Notes: generated by a model from the sequence alone, not told the origin. DNA of 64,000 nucleotides from Herbaspirillum sp. meg3 (GCF_002257565.1 NZ_CP022736.1:1798001-1862000); one strand, 5' to 3'. Positions 43,866-52,405 are shown, numbered from the stretch's first letter. A program made the numbers and translations.

Positions 43866-44525
43866 TCAGTTCCAGCTGCGCATCAAGCCGACAGCAAGGC
43901 CTTCCAGCGCGAAGTTCTCCTCTTCTGCGGAGACCTTGATGATGTTGAAATCGGGATTTTCCGGCAACAGTTCGATCAACGAGCCTGTTTTTCGATAACG
44001 TTTGACCGTGACGTCATCACCCAATCGGGCGACCACGATCTGACCGTTGCGAGCTTGGTCTGTCTTTTTAACGGCCAGCAGATCTCCGTCAAGGATGCCA
44101 GCGTCACGCATCGACATGCCGCGCACCTTCAGCAGGTAATCCGGTTTGGCTGAGAAGAGAGCTGGGTCAACGTTATAGTTGCTCTCTATATGTTCTTGCG
44201 CAAGGATTGGTGAGCCGGCGGCGACGCGGCCGATCAGGGGAAGTGACAGCTGCATCAGGGCGGGGTGGGGTAGCGCCATCTGGCGGCCGCTGTTTGTCAG
44301 CGACGACAAGGAGTTGTCCCGCAGGCGAATGCCGCGTGACGTGCCGGGAGAAATTTCGATGGCGCCTTTTCGCGCCAGCGCCTGCAGATGTTCTTCTGCC
44401 GCATTCGCGGATCGAAAGCCGAGCTCGGTTGCGATCTCTGCGCGCGTCGGCGGGAAGCCTGTATTTTCGATGGCGTCTTTGATCAGATTCAGGATCTGTT
44501 CCTGGCGAGCAGTCAGTTTGAGCAT
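43866..44525 (-). CDS. lexA: LexA repressor
   Basis: SOS response repressor that cleaves itself when RecA is active. It has 219 residues. An N-terminal winged helix (about 1-70; ILNLIKDAIENTGFPPTRAE, then IATELGFRSANAAEEHL) precedes the Ala-Gly cleavage site in GRVAAGSP (about 99-106). The S24 protease domain has its serine in VRGMSMRDAGI and its lysine in LLAVKKTDQA. A perfect SOS box sits 39 bases upstream, giving autorepression. Confidence 0.97.
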   Translation of the reverse strand: MLKLTARQEQILNLIKDAIENTGFPPTRAEIATELGFRSANAAEEHLQALARKGAIEISPGTSRGIRLRDNSLSSLTNSGRQMALPHPALMQLSLPLIGRVAAGSPILAQEHIESNYNVDPALFSAKPDYLLKVRGMSMRDAGILDGDLLAVKKTDQARNGQIVVARLGDDVTVKRYRKTGSLIELLPENPDFNIIKVSAEEENFALEGLAVGLMRSWN

Positions 44526-44563
44526 GTGGGCTTTCGGGAAGTTATGCTGGTTGCATAAACAGT

Positions 44564-44579
44564 CTGTATTTTTATACAG
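44564..44579 (-). promoter_or_regulatory. SOS box (LexA operator) of lexA
   Basis: CTGT-N8-ACAG (CTGTATTTTTATACAG) matches the LexA consensus fully and has an AT-rich centre. It lies just upstream of lexA. Confidence 0.92.
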
Positions 44580-44672
44580 TTATAAAGCAGTGTCAATCTG
44601 CAATATTGAAATCATGTCATCGGCAAGAAGACTTGTTGCGGGCGCCAATCCAACAGCAAATGCCTGAATGTA

Positions 44673-44701
44673 TTGAGGTTTTTGGCTTAGTGTTGTATGA
44701 T
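44673..44701 (+). promoter_or_regulatory. Sigma-70 promoter of rpsF operon
   Basis: TTGAGG (44673-44678), a 17-base spacer, then TATGAT (44696-44701). It gives a leader of about 70 bases before rpsF. Confidence 0.7.
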
Positions 44702-44717
44702 TGCGGACTTTCCTGTT

Positions 44718-44745
44718 CCCACACTCGTCTTGACGCCGAGGTGGG
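44718..44745 (+). promoter_or_regulatory. Putative S6:S18 autoregulatory leader hairpin
   Basis: CCCAC/GTGGG and CT/AG form a lower stem with one bulged A. An upper stem CGTC/GACG has a 2-base loop, and a CCG trinucleotide (44736-44738) bulges on the 3' side. A stem with a CCG bulge is the described hallmark of the rpsF leader motif bound by the S6:S18 complex. It lies 32 bases before the rpsF start. Confidence 0.6.
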
Positions 44746-44777
44746 CGATTTGTTAATCAGTCCATAAAGGAGTCTAC

Positions 44778-45146
44778 ATGCGTCATTATGAAATCGTATT
44801 TATCGTCCATCCGGACCAAAGCGAGCAAGTTCCAGCGATGATCGAGCGTTACAAGGGCATCGTTACTGCACGCGGCGGCAAGATTCACCGTGTCGAAGAT
44901 TGGGGCCGTCGTCAATTGGCGTACCAAATCCAAAAACTGGCAAAAGCGCACTACGTTTGCCTGAATATCGAAGTTGACGGCGAAACTCTGGCCGAAATCG
45001 AAACCGGCTTCAAGTTCAACGATGCTGTGTTGCGTCACCTGACAGTCAAGATGAAGAAGGCTGAAACTGGTCCTTCGCCAATCCTGAAGGCTGTTCAAAA
45101 GGAAGATGCAGCAAAGAGCAATCGCGCAGAAGCACCAGCAGCTTAA
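44778..45146 (+). CDS. rpsF: 30S ribosomal protein S6 (bS6)
   Basis: Small-subunit protein that binds S18 and the 16S platform. It has 122 residues. It opens MRHYEIVFIVHPDQSEQVPA, and GGKIHRVEDWGRRQLAYQIQ is diagnostic. The Lys/Ala-rich tail is usual. The ATG has AAAGGAG ahead. It is the first gene of rpsF-priB-rpsR-rplI. Confidence 0.98.
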   Translation: MRHYEIVFIVHPDQSEQVPAMIERYKGIVTARGGKIHRVEDWGRRQLAYQIQKLAKAHYVCLNIEVDGETLAEIETGFKFNDAVLRHLTVKMKKAETGPSPILKAVQKEDAAKSNRAEAPAA

Positions 45147-45180
45147 TTGCTGACGCTGCGATAGAAAAGTACCAGGGAGA

Positions 45181-45474
45181 GTGAACCAGTTTCAGTTTGT
45201 TGCCATCATCGCCGAACGTGACGTTGTACGTTACACCCCGGCGGGCATACCGGTAGTGACTGCAAAACTGCAGCACCAGTCGGAACAAGCGGAAGCAGGC
45301 ATCAAAAGGTTGGTCGAGTTTGAAATCACTGCATTCGCTGCAGGCGAAATTTCAGGTCGGCTTAATCGGGCCGGTCTCGGTGAGATGCTTAAATTCACCG
45401 GCTTCATGGCACGTAGAAATCGCAACAGCAAAAGCCTCGTGTTTCACATCGTTGATTTTGAATCTGTAGTTTAG
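45181..45474 (+). CDS. priB: Primosomal replication protein PriB
   Basis: Single-stranded DNA-binding OB-fold protein that helps restart stalled forks with PriA and DnaT/DnaB. It has 97 residues and starts at GTG behind AGGGAGA. It shows the SSB-related pattern (VVRYTPAGIPVVTAKLQHQS, and VEFEITAFAAGEISGRLNRA). The place between rpsF and rpsR is the conserved one. Confidence 0.93.
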   Translation: MNQFQFVAIIAERDVVRYTPAGIPVVTAKLQHQSEQAEAGIKRLVEFEITAFAAGEISGRLNRAGLGEMLKFTGFMARRNRNSKSLVFHIVDFESVV

Positions 45475-45506
45475 AACCACTCAATTTTAGATATCAGGAG
45501 CCTCAC

Positions 45507-45791
45507 ATGGCATTCGGTAAAAAGTTCGATAAAAGCAAGTTGAAGCAAAAACGCCAACAGCAAAACCCGCTGTTCAAGCGCAAAAAATTCTGCCGTTTCA
45601 CGGCAGCAGGTGTTGAGCAAGTCGATTACAAAGATGTCGACACTCTGAAGGATTTCGTGCAAGAAAACGGCAAGATCATGCCAGCACGTCTGACCGGCAC
45701 CAAAGCACACTATCAGCGTCAAGTTGACACAGCGATCAAGCGCGCACGCTACCTCGCGTTGCTGCCGTACACTGATCTGCACAACGCCTAA
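45507..45791 (+). CDS. rpsR: 30S ribosomal protein S18 (bS18)
   Basis: Partner of S6 in the platform. It has 94 residues. A Lys-rich N-terminal tail leads to the conserved YKDVDTLKDFVQENGKIMPA and RLTGTKAHYQRQVDTAIKRA blocks. It lies 32 bases after priB. Confidence 0.98.
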   Translation: MAFGKKFDKSKLKQKRQQQNPLFKRKKFCRFTAAGVEQVDYKDVDTLKDFVQENGKIMPARLTGTKAHYQRQVDTAIKRARYLALLPYTDLHNA

Positions 45792-45817
45792 TTGACGACG
45801 AGATATAGGAGAAAAAT

Positions 45818-46270
45818 ATGCAAGTTATTCTGTTGGAAAAAGTCGTTAATCTCGGTGGCCTGGGTGAAGTTGTCCGCGTCAAAGACGGTTATGCACGTAA
45901 CTTCCTGATCCCACAACGCATGGCTCGCCGTGCTACAGCAACAGCGATCGCTGAATTCGAAGCGAAGCGCGCTGAGCTGGAAAAAGCAGCCGCTGAAAAG
46001 CTGGCAGCAGCACAAGCTCAAGGCGAAAAGCTGAGCGGCCTGACTGTTCAAATCTCGCAAAAGTCCGGCGTTGACGGTCGTTTGTTCGGTTCGGTAACTA
46101 ACTTTGACATCGCTGACGCGCTGGCAAAGCAAGGTTTCCCTGTTGAAAAGTCGCAAGTCCGCCTGCCACAAGGTCCGTTCAAGACTGTTGGCGAGCACGC
46201 TGTTTCGGTTGCTTTGCATACCGACGTCGTGGTTGACGTGACTGTTGCTGTCGTGGGCGAGCACGCGTAA
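45818..46270 (+). CDS. rplI: 50S ribosomal protein L9 (bL9)
   Basis: Large-subunit protein that spans two globular domains. It has 150 residues. The N-domain signature is MQVILLEKVVNLGGLGEVVR, then VKDGYARNFLIPQ. A long Ala/Glu helix and the C-domain (LFGSVTNFDIADAL) follow. It is the last gene of the operon, before a strong terminator. Confidence 0.98.
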   Translation: MQVILLEKVVNLGGLGEVVRVKDGYARNFLIPQRMARRATATAIAEFEAKRAELEKAAAEKLAAAQAQGEKLSGLTVQISQKSGVDGRLFGSVTNFDIADALAKQGFPVEKSQVRLPQGPFKTVGEHAVSVALHTDVVVDVTVAVVGEHA

Positions 46271-46304
46271 TTTACGCTGAACTCGTTTCATGTACTGAAT
46301 AAAG

Positions 46305-46328
46305 AAGCCGGGTTCGCCTGGCTTTTTT
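46305..46328 (+). terminator. Terminator after rplI
   Basis: AAGCCGGG and CCTGGCTT pair around the stable TTCG tetraloop, followed by a T run. It ends the rpsF-rplI transcript. Confidence 0.92.
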
Positions 46329-46445
46329 ATTGTGCCGGATTTGGCCCCTTGCCCTAAGGACAAACCGGCAGAAAGCTTTACTGTATTTCGATTGTCAAAA
46401 CCGGCTAAATTCGCCGCCGCTCCTGAAGCGACCACTCTTAGCAGG

Positions 46446-46451
46446 TATAAT
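46446..46451 (+). promoter_or_regulatory. Candidate -10 element overlapping the dnaB start
   Basis: A perfect TATAAT ends 7 bases before the ATG at 46459. A weak -35 (CTGAAG) stands 17 bases ahead of it. If used, transcription would begin at or next to that ATG, giving a leaderless dnaB message. Confidence 0.35.
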
Positions 46452-46458
46452 GCGCGCC

Positions 46459-47856
46459 ATGAACGCATCTTCCGATCCGCAAATAGAATCTCTGCGTGTC
46501 CCACCGCACTCCATCGAAGCCGAACAATCCGTCCTGGGTGGTTTGATGCTGGACAACGCTGCGTGGGACCGTATCGCTGACTTTGTCAGTGCGGACGATT
46601 TTTATCGTTACGATCACCGCATCATCTTCCAGCACATCGTCAAGCTGATCAACGAAAGCAAGCCGGCGGACGTCATTACCGTCTACGAGGCGATGTCGAC
46701 CAGCGGCAAGGCCGAAGAGGTTGGTGGCTTGAGTTATCTCAATGCGCTGGCACAAAATACGCCGTCTGCAGCCAATATCCGCCGCTACGCTGAAATCGTT
46801 CGCGACCGCGGTGTGCTCCGCAAACTGATTACCGTCTCCGACGAAATCTCCGGCGATGCCTTTAATCCTCAAGGCAAGAACGTCAAGCAAATGCTCGACG
46901 AAGCGGAATCCAAGATTTTTGCTATTGCCGAAGAAGGCTCGCGTGGTGCGCAGGGCTTCCTGGCGATTCAGCCGCTGCTCACGCAAGTCGTGGAGCGTAT
47001 CGACGAGCTGTACAACCGCGACAGCACCAGTGACATTACCGGCGTGCCAACAGGCTTTATTGACCTCGACAAGATGACTTCCGGCTTGCAGCCCGGCGAT
47101 CTGATCATTGTCGCAGGCCGTCCTTCGATGGGTAAAACCGCGTTTTCCATCAACATCGGTGAAAACGTTGCCATCGATAGCGGGTTGCCGGTTGCCGTGT
47201 TTTCCATGGAAATGGGCGGCGCTCAGCTCGCGATGCGTATGTTGGGCTCGGTAGGTCGTCTTGACCAGCATCGTCTGCGTACCGGCCGTCTGATTGATGA
47301 AGACTGGCCACGCCTGACGCACGCCATCCAGAAGATGAACGATGCGCAGTTCTACATCGATGAAACCCCTGCATTGAGCCCGATTGAATTGCGTGCACGC
47401 TCGCGTCGTCTGGCGCGCCAATGTGGCAAACTCGGTCTGATCATCATCGACTACTTGCAGCTGATGTCCGGTAACGGCGGCGGTAACAGCGGTGAAAATC
47501 GCGCCTCTGAAATTTCTGAAATTTCGCGAAGCCTGAAGGGCCTCGCCAAAGAACTGAATTGTCCGGTGATCGCTTTGTCCCAGTTGAACCGTGCACTGGA
47601 ACAGCGCCCGAACAAACGTCCGGTGATGTCCGATTTGCGTGAATCCGGTGCTATCGAGCAGGATGCTGACGTTATTTTGTTCATTTACCGGGATGAAGTT
47701 TACAATCCGGATTCGCCAGATAAAGGCACCGCCGAAATTATCATCGGTAAGCAACGTAACGGCCCGATCGGCAGTATTCGCCTTGCCTTCCTGGGGCAAT
47801 TTACCAAGTACGACAACTACGTCGGTAGTCTGGCCTCGCCTTACGGCGGCGACTGA
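46459..47856 (+). CDS. dnaB: Replicative DNA helicase DnaB
   Basis: Hexameric 5'-3' helicase at the replication fork. It has 465 residues from ATG 46459; ATG 46450 (three residues longer, with GCAGG ahead) is the alternative. The N-terminal domain is at about 20-125 (VPPHSIEAEQSVLGGLMLDN). The linker leads to a RecA fold with Walker A GRPSMGKTAFSINI (about 213-226), LIIIDYLQLMSG Walker B and DLRESGAIEQDADVILFIYR. No intein or split was seen. Confidence 0.96.
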   Translation: MNASSDPQIESLRVPPHSIEAEQSVLGGLMLDNAAWDRIADFVSADDFYRYDHRIIFQHIVKLINESKPADVITVYEAMSTSGKAEEVGGLSYLNALAQNTPSAANIRRYAEIVRDRGVLRKLITVSDEISGDAFNPQGKNVKQMLDEAESKIFAIAEEGSRGAQGFLAIQPLLTQVVERIDELYNRDSTSDITGVPTGFIDLDKMTSGLQPGDLIIVAGRPSMGKTAFSINIGENVAIDSGLPVAVFSMEMGGAQLAMRMLGSVGRLDQHRLRTGRLIDEDWPRLTHAIQKMNDAQFYIDETPALSPIELRARSRRLARQCGKLGLIIIDYLQLMSGNGGGNSGENRASEISEISRSLKGLAKELNCPVIALSQLNRALEQRPNKRPVMSDLRESGAIEQDADVILFIYRDEVYNPDSPDKGTAEIIIGKQRNGPIGSIRLAFLGQFTKYDNYVGSLASPYGGD

Positions 47857-47979
47857 CATCCTGACGCTTGGGTTCATCTTCGGGGTTACCCGGATGGACA
47901 AATGCAGGCAATGAAGGTCGTCGACAAGGCGATCCTTATTGTGTAAGTGCAGCACTAATTAATCATAAGAGAGTGGAAC

Positions 47980-48606
47980 ATGTTTGGACGCCTGATGCCC
48001 ACCGAGGGCAAATTTTTTGATCTCTTCAACCAGCACGCTGAATTGGGCGTGAAATGTGCCAAGGAAATGGTCGCGTTGATGACCAATTTCGACGATCTGG
48101 AAATTCGCGTGCATGCGATCGAGACCCTGGAAAAGCAGGCCGATAAAGTCACTCACAATACGATTGAGTTGCTGCACAAGACCTTCATCACGCCGCTTGA
48201 TCGCGATGATATCCACCAGCTGATTACGCGCATGGATGACATCCTCGACTTGTTGGAAGATGGCGCGCAGACCATTTCGCTTTACGACATCAAGGCCATT
48301 ACGCCTGAAGCCAAGCGCCTCGCGGAACTCTGCCTGGCCTGTGCAGAGAAGGTCAAGGCAGCTGTCGGCCTGCTGCACAATATGGACAACTCGCGTCAGA
48401 TCCTCGCCATCTGCGAAGAAATCGACCGTTTCGAATCCGATGCCGATCACGTCATGCGCGCTGCAATGTCCAAATTGTTCCGTGATGAGCCTGATGTGCG
48501 CAACCTGATCAAGCTCAAGGCGATTTATGAAATTCTGGAAACCGTTACCGACCGTTGCGAAGACGTCGCCAACATCATCGAAGGCATCATCGTTGAAAAT
48601 GCCTGA
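47980..48606 (+). CDS. DUF47 family PhoU-like phosphate transport regulator
   Basis: Cytoplasmic helical protein related to PhoU that pairs with Pit-type phosphate carriers. It has 208 residues. Its regular Asp/Glu-rich helices are typical: ETLEKQADKVTHNTIELLHK, FITPLDRDDIHQLITRMDDI and VTDRCEDVANIIEGIIVENA. It stands 89 bases before pit on the same strand; the AT-rich gap upstream (47857-47979) may hold its promoter. Confidence 0.92.
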   Translation: MFGRLMPTEGKFFDLFNQHAELGVKCAKEMVALMTNFDDLEIRVHAIETLEKQADKVTHNTIELLHKTFITPLDRDDIHQLITRMDDILDLLEDGAQTISLYDIKAITPEAKRLAELCLACAEKVKAAVGLLHNMDNSRQILAICEEIDRFESDADHVMRAAMSKLFRDEPDVRNLIKLKAIYEILETVTDRCEDVANIIEGIIVENA

Positions 48607-48695
48607 TTTTCACCATTGAGCGCCATTGATTGCGCCGGGTTTCAATGCCCGCGCAATCAGATGTTGCCGATGCCTCTCAAGATAACGGTTCATTC

Positions 48696-49703
48696 ATGCA
48701 TACAGTTCAAATTAGTTTTCACATCCTTGCGTTGTTGATTGTCCTGGCGCTGCTGTTCGATTTCATGAACGGTTTCCATGATGCGGCAAATGCGATTGCG
48801 ACGGTCGTCTCCACCGGCGTATTGCGTCCGCAGACTGCGGTGGCAATGGCGGCATTCTTCAATCTGGCCGCGGTGTTCGTGTTTCATCAGCTTCACGTTG
48901 CCGCGTCAGTGGGCAAGGGGACGATTGATCCGGCGGTGGTCGATCACGTCGTTGTGTTCGGTGCGCTCGTCGGTGCGATTTTCTGGAATCTGGTGACCTG
49001 GTACTACGGTATTCCTTCGTCGTCCTCGCACGCGCTCATCGGTGGTCTGGTCGGCGCTGCAGTCGCCAAGGCTGGTACAGGGTCGCTGGTGGCTTCCGGT
49101 CTGATCAAGATCGTTATCTTCATCGTGCTGTCGCCGTTGCTGGGCTTTATCCTGGGTTCCATCATGATGCTGCTGGTGTCATGGATCTTCGTGCGCTCGA
49201 CGCCGCGCAAGGTTGACGGCTGGTTCCGTCGTGCACAGTTGCTGTCCGCATCCATGTATAGCCTTGGCCATGGTGGCAATGACGCGCAAAAAACGATCGG
49301 CATCATCTGGATGCTGCTCATTGCGGCAGGATATTCGGGCACTGACAATCCGCCGATGTGGGTCATCATCAGCTGCTATTGCGCGATTAGTTTGGGTACC
49401 TTGTTTGGTGGGTGGCGCATCGTCAAAACCATGGGCCAGAAGATCACCAAGCTCAAGCCGGTCGGTGGATTTTGCGCAGAAACCGGTGGCGCCATCACGC
49501 TGTTCATCGCAACCGCAATGGGCGTGCCGGTCTCGACGACACACACCATCACCGGCGCCATCGTCGGCGTGGGCGCATCGCACAAGATGTCGGCAGTGCG
49601 TTGGGGTGTAGCGGGCAATATCGTCTGGGCGTGGATTTTCACGATTCCCGCGTCGGCATTTGTTGCTGCGATCGCTTGGTGGGTCGGCATGCATATTCTG
49701 TAA
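48696..49703 (+). CDS. pit: Low-affinity inorganic phosphate transporter (Pit family)
   Basis: Inner-membrane metal-phosphate/proton symporter. It has 335 residues from ATG 48696 (MHTVQISFHILALLIVLALL). The paired PHO4 signatures are FDFMNGFHDAANAIATVVST near the start and SMYSLGHGGNDAQKTIG in the second half, with about ten hydrophobic helices. The longer in-frame start at 48630 would add 22 polar residues. The partner is the DUF47 gene. Confidence 0.95.
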   Translation: MHTVQISFHILALLIVLALLFDFMNGFHDAANAIATVVSTGVLRPQTAVAMAAFFNLAAVFVFHQLHVAASVGKGTIDPAVVDHVVVFGALVGAIFWNLVTWYYGIPSSSSHALIGGLVGAAVAKAGTGSLVASGLIKIVIFIVLSPLLGFILGSIMMLLVSWIFVRSTPRKVDGWFRRAQLLSASMYSLGHGGNDAQKTIGIIWMLLIAAGYSGTDNPPMWVIISCYCAISLGTLFGGWRIVKTMGQKITKLKPVGGFCAETGGAITLFIATAMGVPVSTTHTITGAIVGVGASHKMSAVRWGVAGNIVWAWIFTIPASAFVAAIAWWVGMHIL

Positions 49704-49740
49704 GTCGAATTCCCCAATTCTCCGTATTCCCCGGATAACA

Positions 49741-49766
49741 AAAAAGCCACCTTGCGGTGGCTTTTT
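49741..49766. terminator. Bidirectional terminator between pit and phoH-like gene
   Basis: GCCACC and GGTGGC pair around TTGC, with A5 on the left and T6 on the right. It ends both convergent transcripts. Confidence 0.92.
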
Positions 49767-49808
49767 TGTTTGCTGCGGATGTTTCTACGTATCTTGCAAG
49801 ACGAATAA

Positions 49809-51488
49809 TTACAAGACGTCGCTGGCGTGATCTGCCAGACGTGAGCGTTCGCCGCGTGCCAAGGTGACATGGCCGCTATGCGACCAGCCCTTGAAACGAT
49901 CAACCACGTAGGTCAGACCGCTGGAGCCTTCAGTCAGGTAAGGTGTATCGATCTGCGCGATGTTACCGAGACAGACGATCTTGGTACCCGGACCTGCACG
50001 GGTGACCAGGGTTTTCATCTGTTTTGGCGTCAGGTTTTGCGCTTCGTCGATGATCAGGAACTTGTTGACGAAGGTACGGCCACGCATGAAGTTCAGTGAC
50101 TTGATCTTGATGCGCGAGCGGATCAGGTCTTGCGTTGCTGCACGCCCCCATTCGCCGGCATCGCCGTCGGACTTGTTCAATACTTCCAGATTGTCGTCGA
50201 AGGCGCCCATCCATGGCCCCATCTTTTCTTCTTCCGTGCCAGGCAAGAAGCCAATGTCTTCACCCACCGGTACCGTGACGCGGGTGACGATGATTTCATT
50301 GTAGTTCTTGGTTTCCAGCACTTGCGCCAGACCTGCTGCCAACGCCAGCAAGGTCTTGCCGGTACCGGCCTGGCCGAGCAGTGTGACGAAATCACATTCC
50401 GGATTCATCAGCAGGTTCAGCGCGAAGTTCTGCTCACGGTTGCGTGCCGTGATCCCCCAGACGCTATTCTTGGTGTGGCCGTAATCGCGCAGCGTTTGCA
50501 GGACGGCAGTCTTGCCGTTGATTTGCGTGACCTGACCATAGAAGGCAGGCTCGCCGTTCTTCGGCTCGATGAAGACAAACTGGTTCATCAACATCGACGG
50601 CACGTGAGGGCCGGTCACACGATAGAACGTGCAGCTGGTGCCGTGCTTGTTTTCCTGCCACGATTCCATTCCTTTGCCATGCTTGGTCCAGAAATCGTCC
50701 GGCAATTGCTGGATACCCGAGTACAGCAGATCGGTATCTTCCAGCACGTGATCATTGAAGTAATCTTCCGCCGGCAAGCCGATGGCACTTGCTTTGATGC
50801 GCATGTTGATGTCTTTCGACACCAGCACGACAGGGCGCTCGGGATACTGTTGATCCAGGGCGCGTACCACACCGAGAATCTGATTGTCGGCTTTGCCTTC
50901 CGGCAGGCCTTCCGGGAGCTTGGCGTTTTGCAGTTTGGTCTGGAAGAACAGGCGGCCCTTGGCATCCTTGTTCCCCAGTTTTGACAGCGGGATACCAAGG
51001 TCGATGGCGTCTTCAGCGATGTCACTGACCAGCGCGTCGAGCGAGCGTGAAATCTGGCGCGCATTGCGAGCGACTTCCGACATGCCCTTCTTGTGGTTGT
51101 CCAGCTCTTCCAGCGTGATCATCGGCAGATAGATGTCGTGTTCCTCAAAGCGGAACAGCGAAGTCGGATCATGCATCAGCACGTTGGTGTCCAGCACGAA
51201 CAGCTTTGACATGCCGAGCTTGTCGGCGGTACGGCTGGTGGTCGATTTTGCACGCGATTCAACGGCCTTCGGCGCTGCGCGTGGTTTTTCGACAGGGCTC
51301 TTGCCAGTGATCTTGGCTTGTGGCGCCTGCGGTTGCGGAATCGCCTTGGCCACAGCAGGAAGGGCAACAGGTGCGACAGGTTCTACTAATGCGATATGTG
51401 GTTTGACAGGTTTACCGCGTTCGGCCTTGGGATAGTCTTTGGGTGCTAATAAAGCAGCTGGTTTACTCGGCAGTTTGGGCAGGGGCAT
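49809..51488 (-). CDS. PhoH family ATPase with N-terminal PIN domain
   Basis: PIN-PhoH fusion (PhoH2/YlaK type), an RNA-processing helicase/ribonuclease class. It has 559 residues. A Pro/Ala/Lys-rich N-terminal tail covers about 1-90. The PIN domain (about 93-235) opens KLFVLDTNVLMHDPTS with its first acidic residue and continues ITLEELDNHKKG. The PhoH P-loop LGQAGTGKTLLALAAGL is at about 365-381, and LIIDEAQNLTPKQMKTLVTR follows. The start has GAGG ahead. It is not linked to phosphate control by sequence. Confidence 0.93.
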   Translation of the reverse strand: MPLPKLPSKPAALLAPKDYPKAERGKPVKPHIALVEPVAPVALPAVAKAIPQPQAPQAKITGKSPVEKPRAAPKAVESRAKSTTSRTADKLGMSKLFVLDTNVLMHDPTSLFRFEEHDIYLPMITLEELDNHKKGMSEVARNARQISRSLDALVSDIAEDAIDLGIPLSKLGNKDAKGRLFFQTKLQNAKLPEGLPEGKADNQILGVVRALDQQYPERPVVLVSKDINMRIKASAIGLPAEDYFNDHVLEDTDLLYSGIQQLPDDFWTKHGKGMESWQENKHGTSCTFYRVTGPHVPSMLMNQFVFIEPKNGEPAFYGQVTQINGKTAVLQTLRDYGHTKNSVWGITARNREQNFALNLLMNPECDFVTLLGQAGTGKTLLALAAGLAQVLETKNYNEIIVTRVTVPVGEDIGFLPGTEEEKMGPWMGAFDDNLEVLNKSDGDAGEWGRAATQDLIRSRIKIKSLNFMRGRTFVNKFLIIDEAQNLTPKQMKTLVTRAGPGTKIVCLGNIAQIDTPYLTEGSSGLTYVVDRFKGWSHSGHVTLARGERSRLADHASDVL

Positions 51489-51925
51489 CAGAACCTCGGT
51501 AGTGAATGGAGAAAAAATGCCGCTTTGTCAGAGCGAACAGGTACTGCAGGAGGAACAAACAACGAAGGACGGCTGCCGCTAATAAAACCCTTCTTGGTAC
51601 AGGCATGCATCGCCGACGGATGCAGGAAAAGAGGAAGGAGGGCTTGATTAGTGGAAGAACTAAGGGCGTTGAACAAGACACCGTCAATGTAGTGATGCGG
51701 CGCTGCCATCGGCGTCGGGCTGGCAGCGTTAAATTGCAAAGTAAAAAAGCCGTTTTGGCAGGTTCGCGACCTGATCCAAAAACGGCTTCTAAAAAACGGT
51801 TTTCTATTTGAATTCAAAGGCTTATCTAAAATAACCGCATCTTTCGGCTCGCCGCGGCAAAATGACTCTTCAGATCGATTTTGCCGCCGCTCCGGGAAAC
51901 GTCGTCCGTCGTGGGGAAACGTTTC
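51489..51925. other. 437-base gap without a gene
   Basis: Lies between phoH-like and bcp. Short reading frames here show Arg/Lys-rich, family-free translations and are not called. It contains a long terminator hairpin at 51742-51788 and a 10-base inverted repeat (GCGGCAAAAT, 51854-51863, with ATTTTGCCGC, 51878-51887), both after bcp on the minus strand. The promoter of the phoH-like gene must lie toward the left end. Confidence 0.6.
51742..51788 (-). terminator. Terminator of the arnD-bcp transcript
   Basis: On the minus strand, arms AAGCCGTTTTTGG and CCAAAACGGCTT (one extra T) enclose a second perfect stem, CAGGT/ACCTG, and are followed by a T6 run. The compound hairpin has strong intrinsic-terminator features. 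Confidence 0.8.
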
Positions 51926-52405
51926 TTAAGCAATTGTCTTCACAAAATCCAGCACCTCGTCGACATGCGATGGCACCTTCACTCCACGCCATTCTTTCAC
52001 CAATGTGCCCGCGCCGTCAATCACAAACGTAGTACGTTCGACGCCGCGCACTTTTTTGCCGTACATGTTCTTCATTTTCATGACGTCGAACATGATGCAC
52101 ATTGTTTCATCAGGGTCGGAGATCAGCTCAAAAGGCATGTCCAGCTTGGCTTTGAAGCCTTCATGCGACTTCAGACTGTCACGGCTGATGCCAAAAATTT
52201 CCGTATTGTGCTTCTGGAATTCCGGGTACTTGTCGCGGAACTCCAGGCCCTCGGTCGTACAGCCTGGCGTGTTGTCTTTTGGATAAAAGTACAGCACCAG
52301 ATTCTTGCCCTTGTAGTCTGACAGCGAGAAGGTCTTGCCGCTGGTCATCGCTGCGGAAAAGTCAGGCACGGTCTTGTTCAGTATGGATGGTGTGTCGTCA
52401 GTCAA
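51926..52405 (-). CDS. bcp: Thiol peroxidase, Bcp/AhpC-TSA family
   Basis: Reduces hydroperoxides. I chose TTG at 52405 (MTDDTPSILNKTVPDFSAAM), giving 159 residues as in Bcp. An alternative TTG at 52456 abuts the arnD stop and would add 17 residues. The peroxidatic cysteine is in YPKDNTPGCTTEGLEFRD. The second cysteine of the 2-Cys Bcp type five residues later is absent, so it is likely 1-Cys or uses an atypical resolver. It follows arnD closely. Confidence 0.9.
   Translation of the reverse strand: MTDDTPSILNKTVPDFSAAMTSGKTFSLSDYKGKNLVLYFYPKDNTPGCTTEGLEFRDKYPEFQKHNTEIFGISRDSLKSHEGFKAKLDMPFELISDPDETMCIMFDVMKMKNMYGKKVRGVERTTFVIDGAGTLVKEWRGVKVPSHVDEVLDFVKTIA

Noticed and set aside
46438..47955. 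505-codon frame antisense to dnaB
   Set aside because: dnaB is certain on the plus strand; the antisense product has no domain and no ribosome site.
51506..51811. 101-codon plus-strand frame in the phoH-bcp gap
   Set aside because: Lys/Arg-rich translation, no ribosome site, and it runs through the terminator hairpin.
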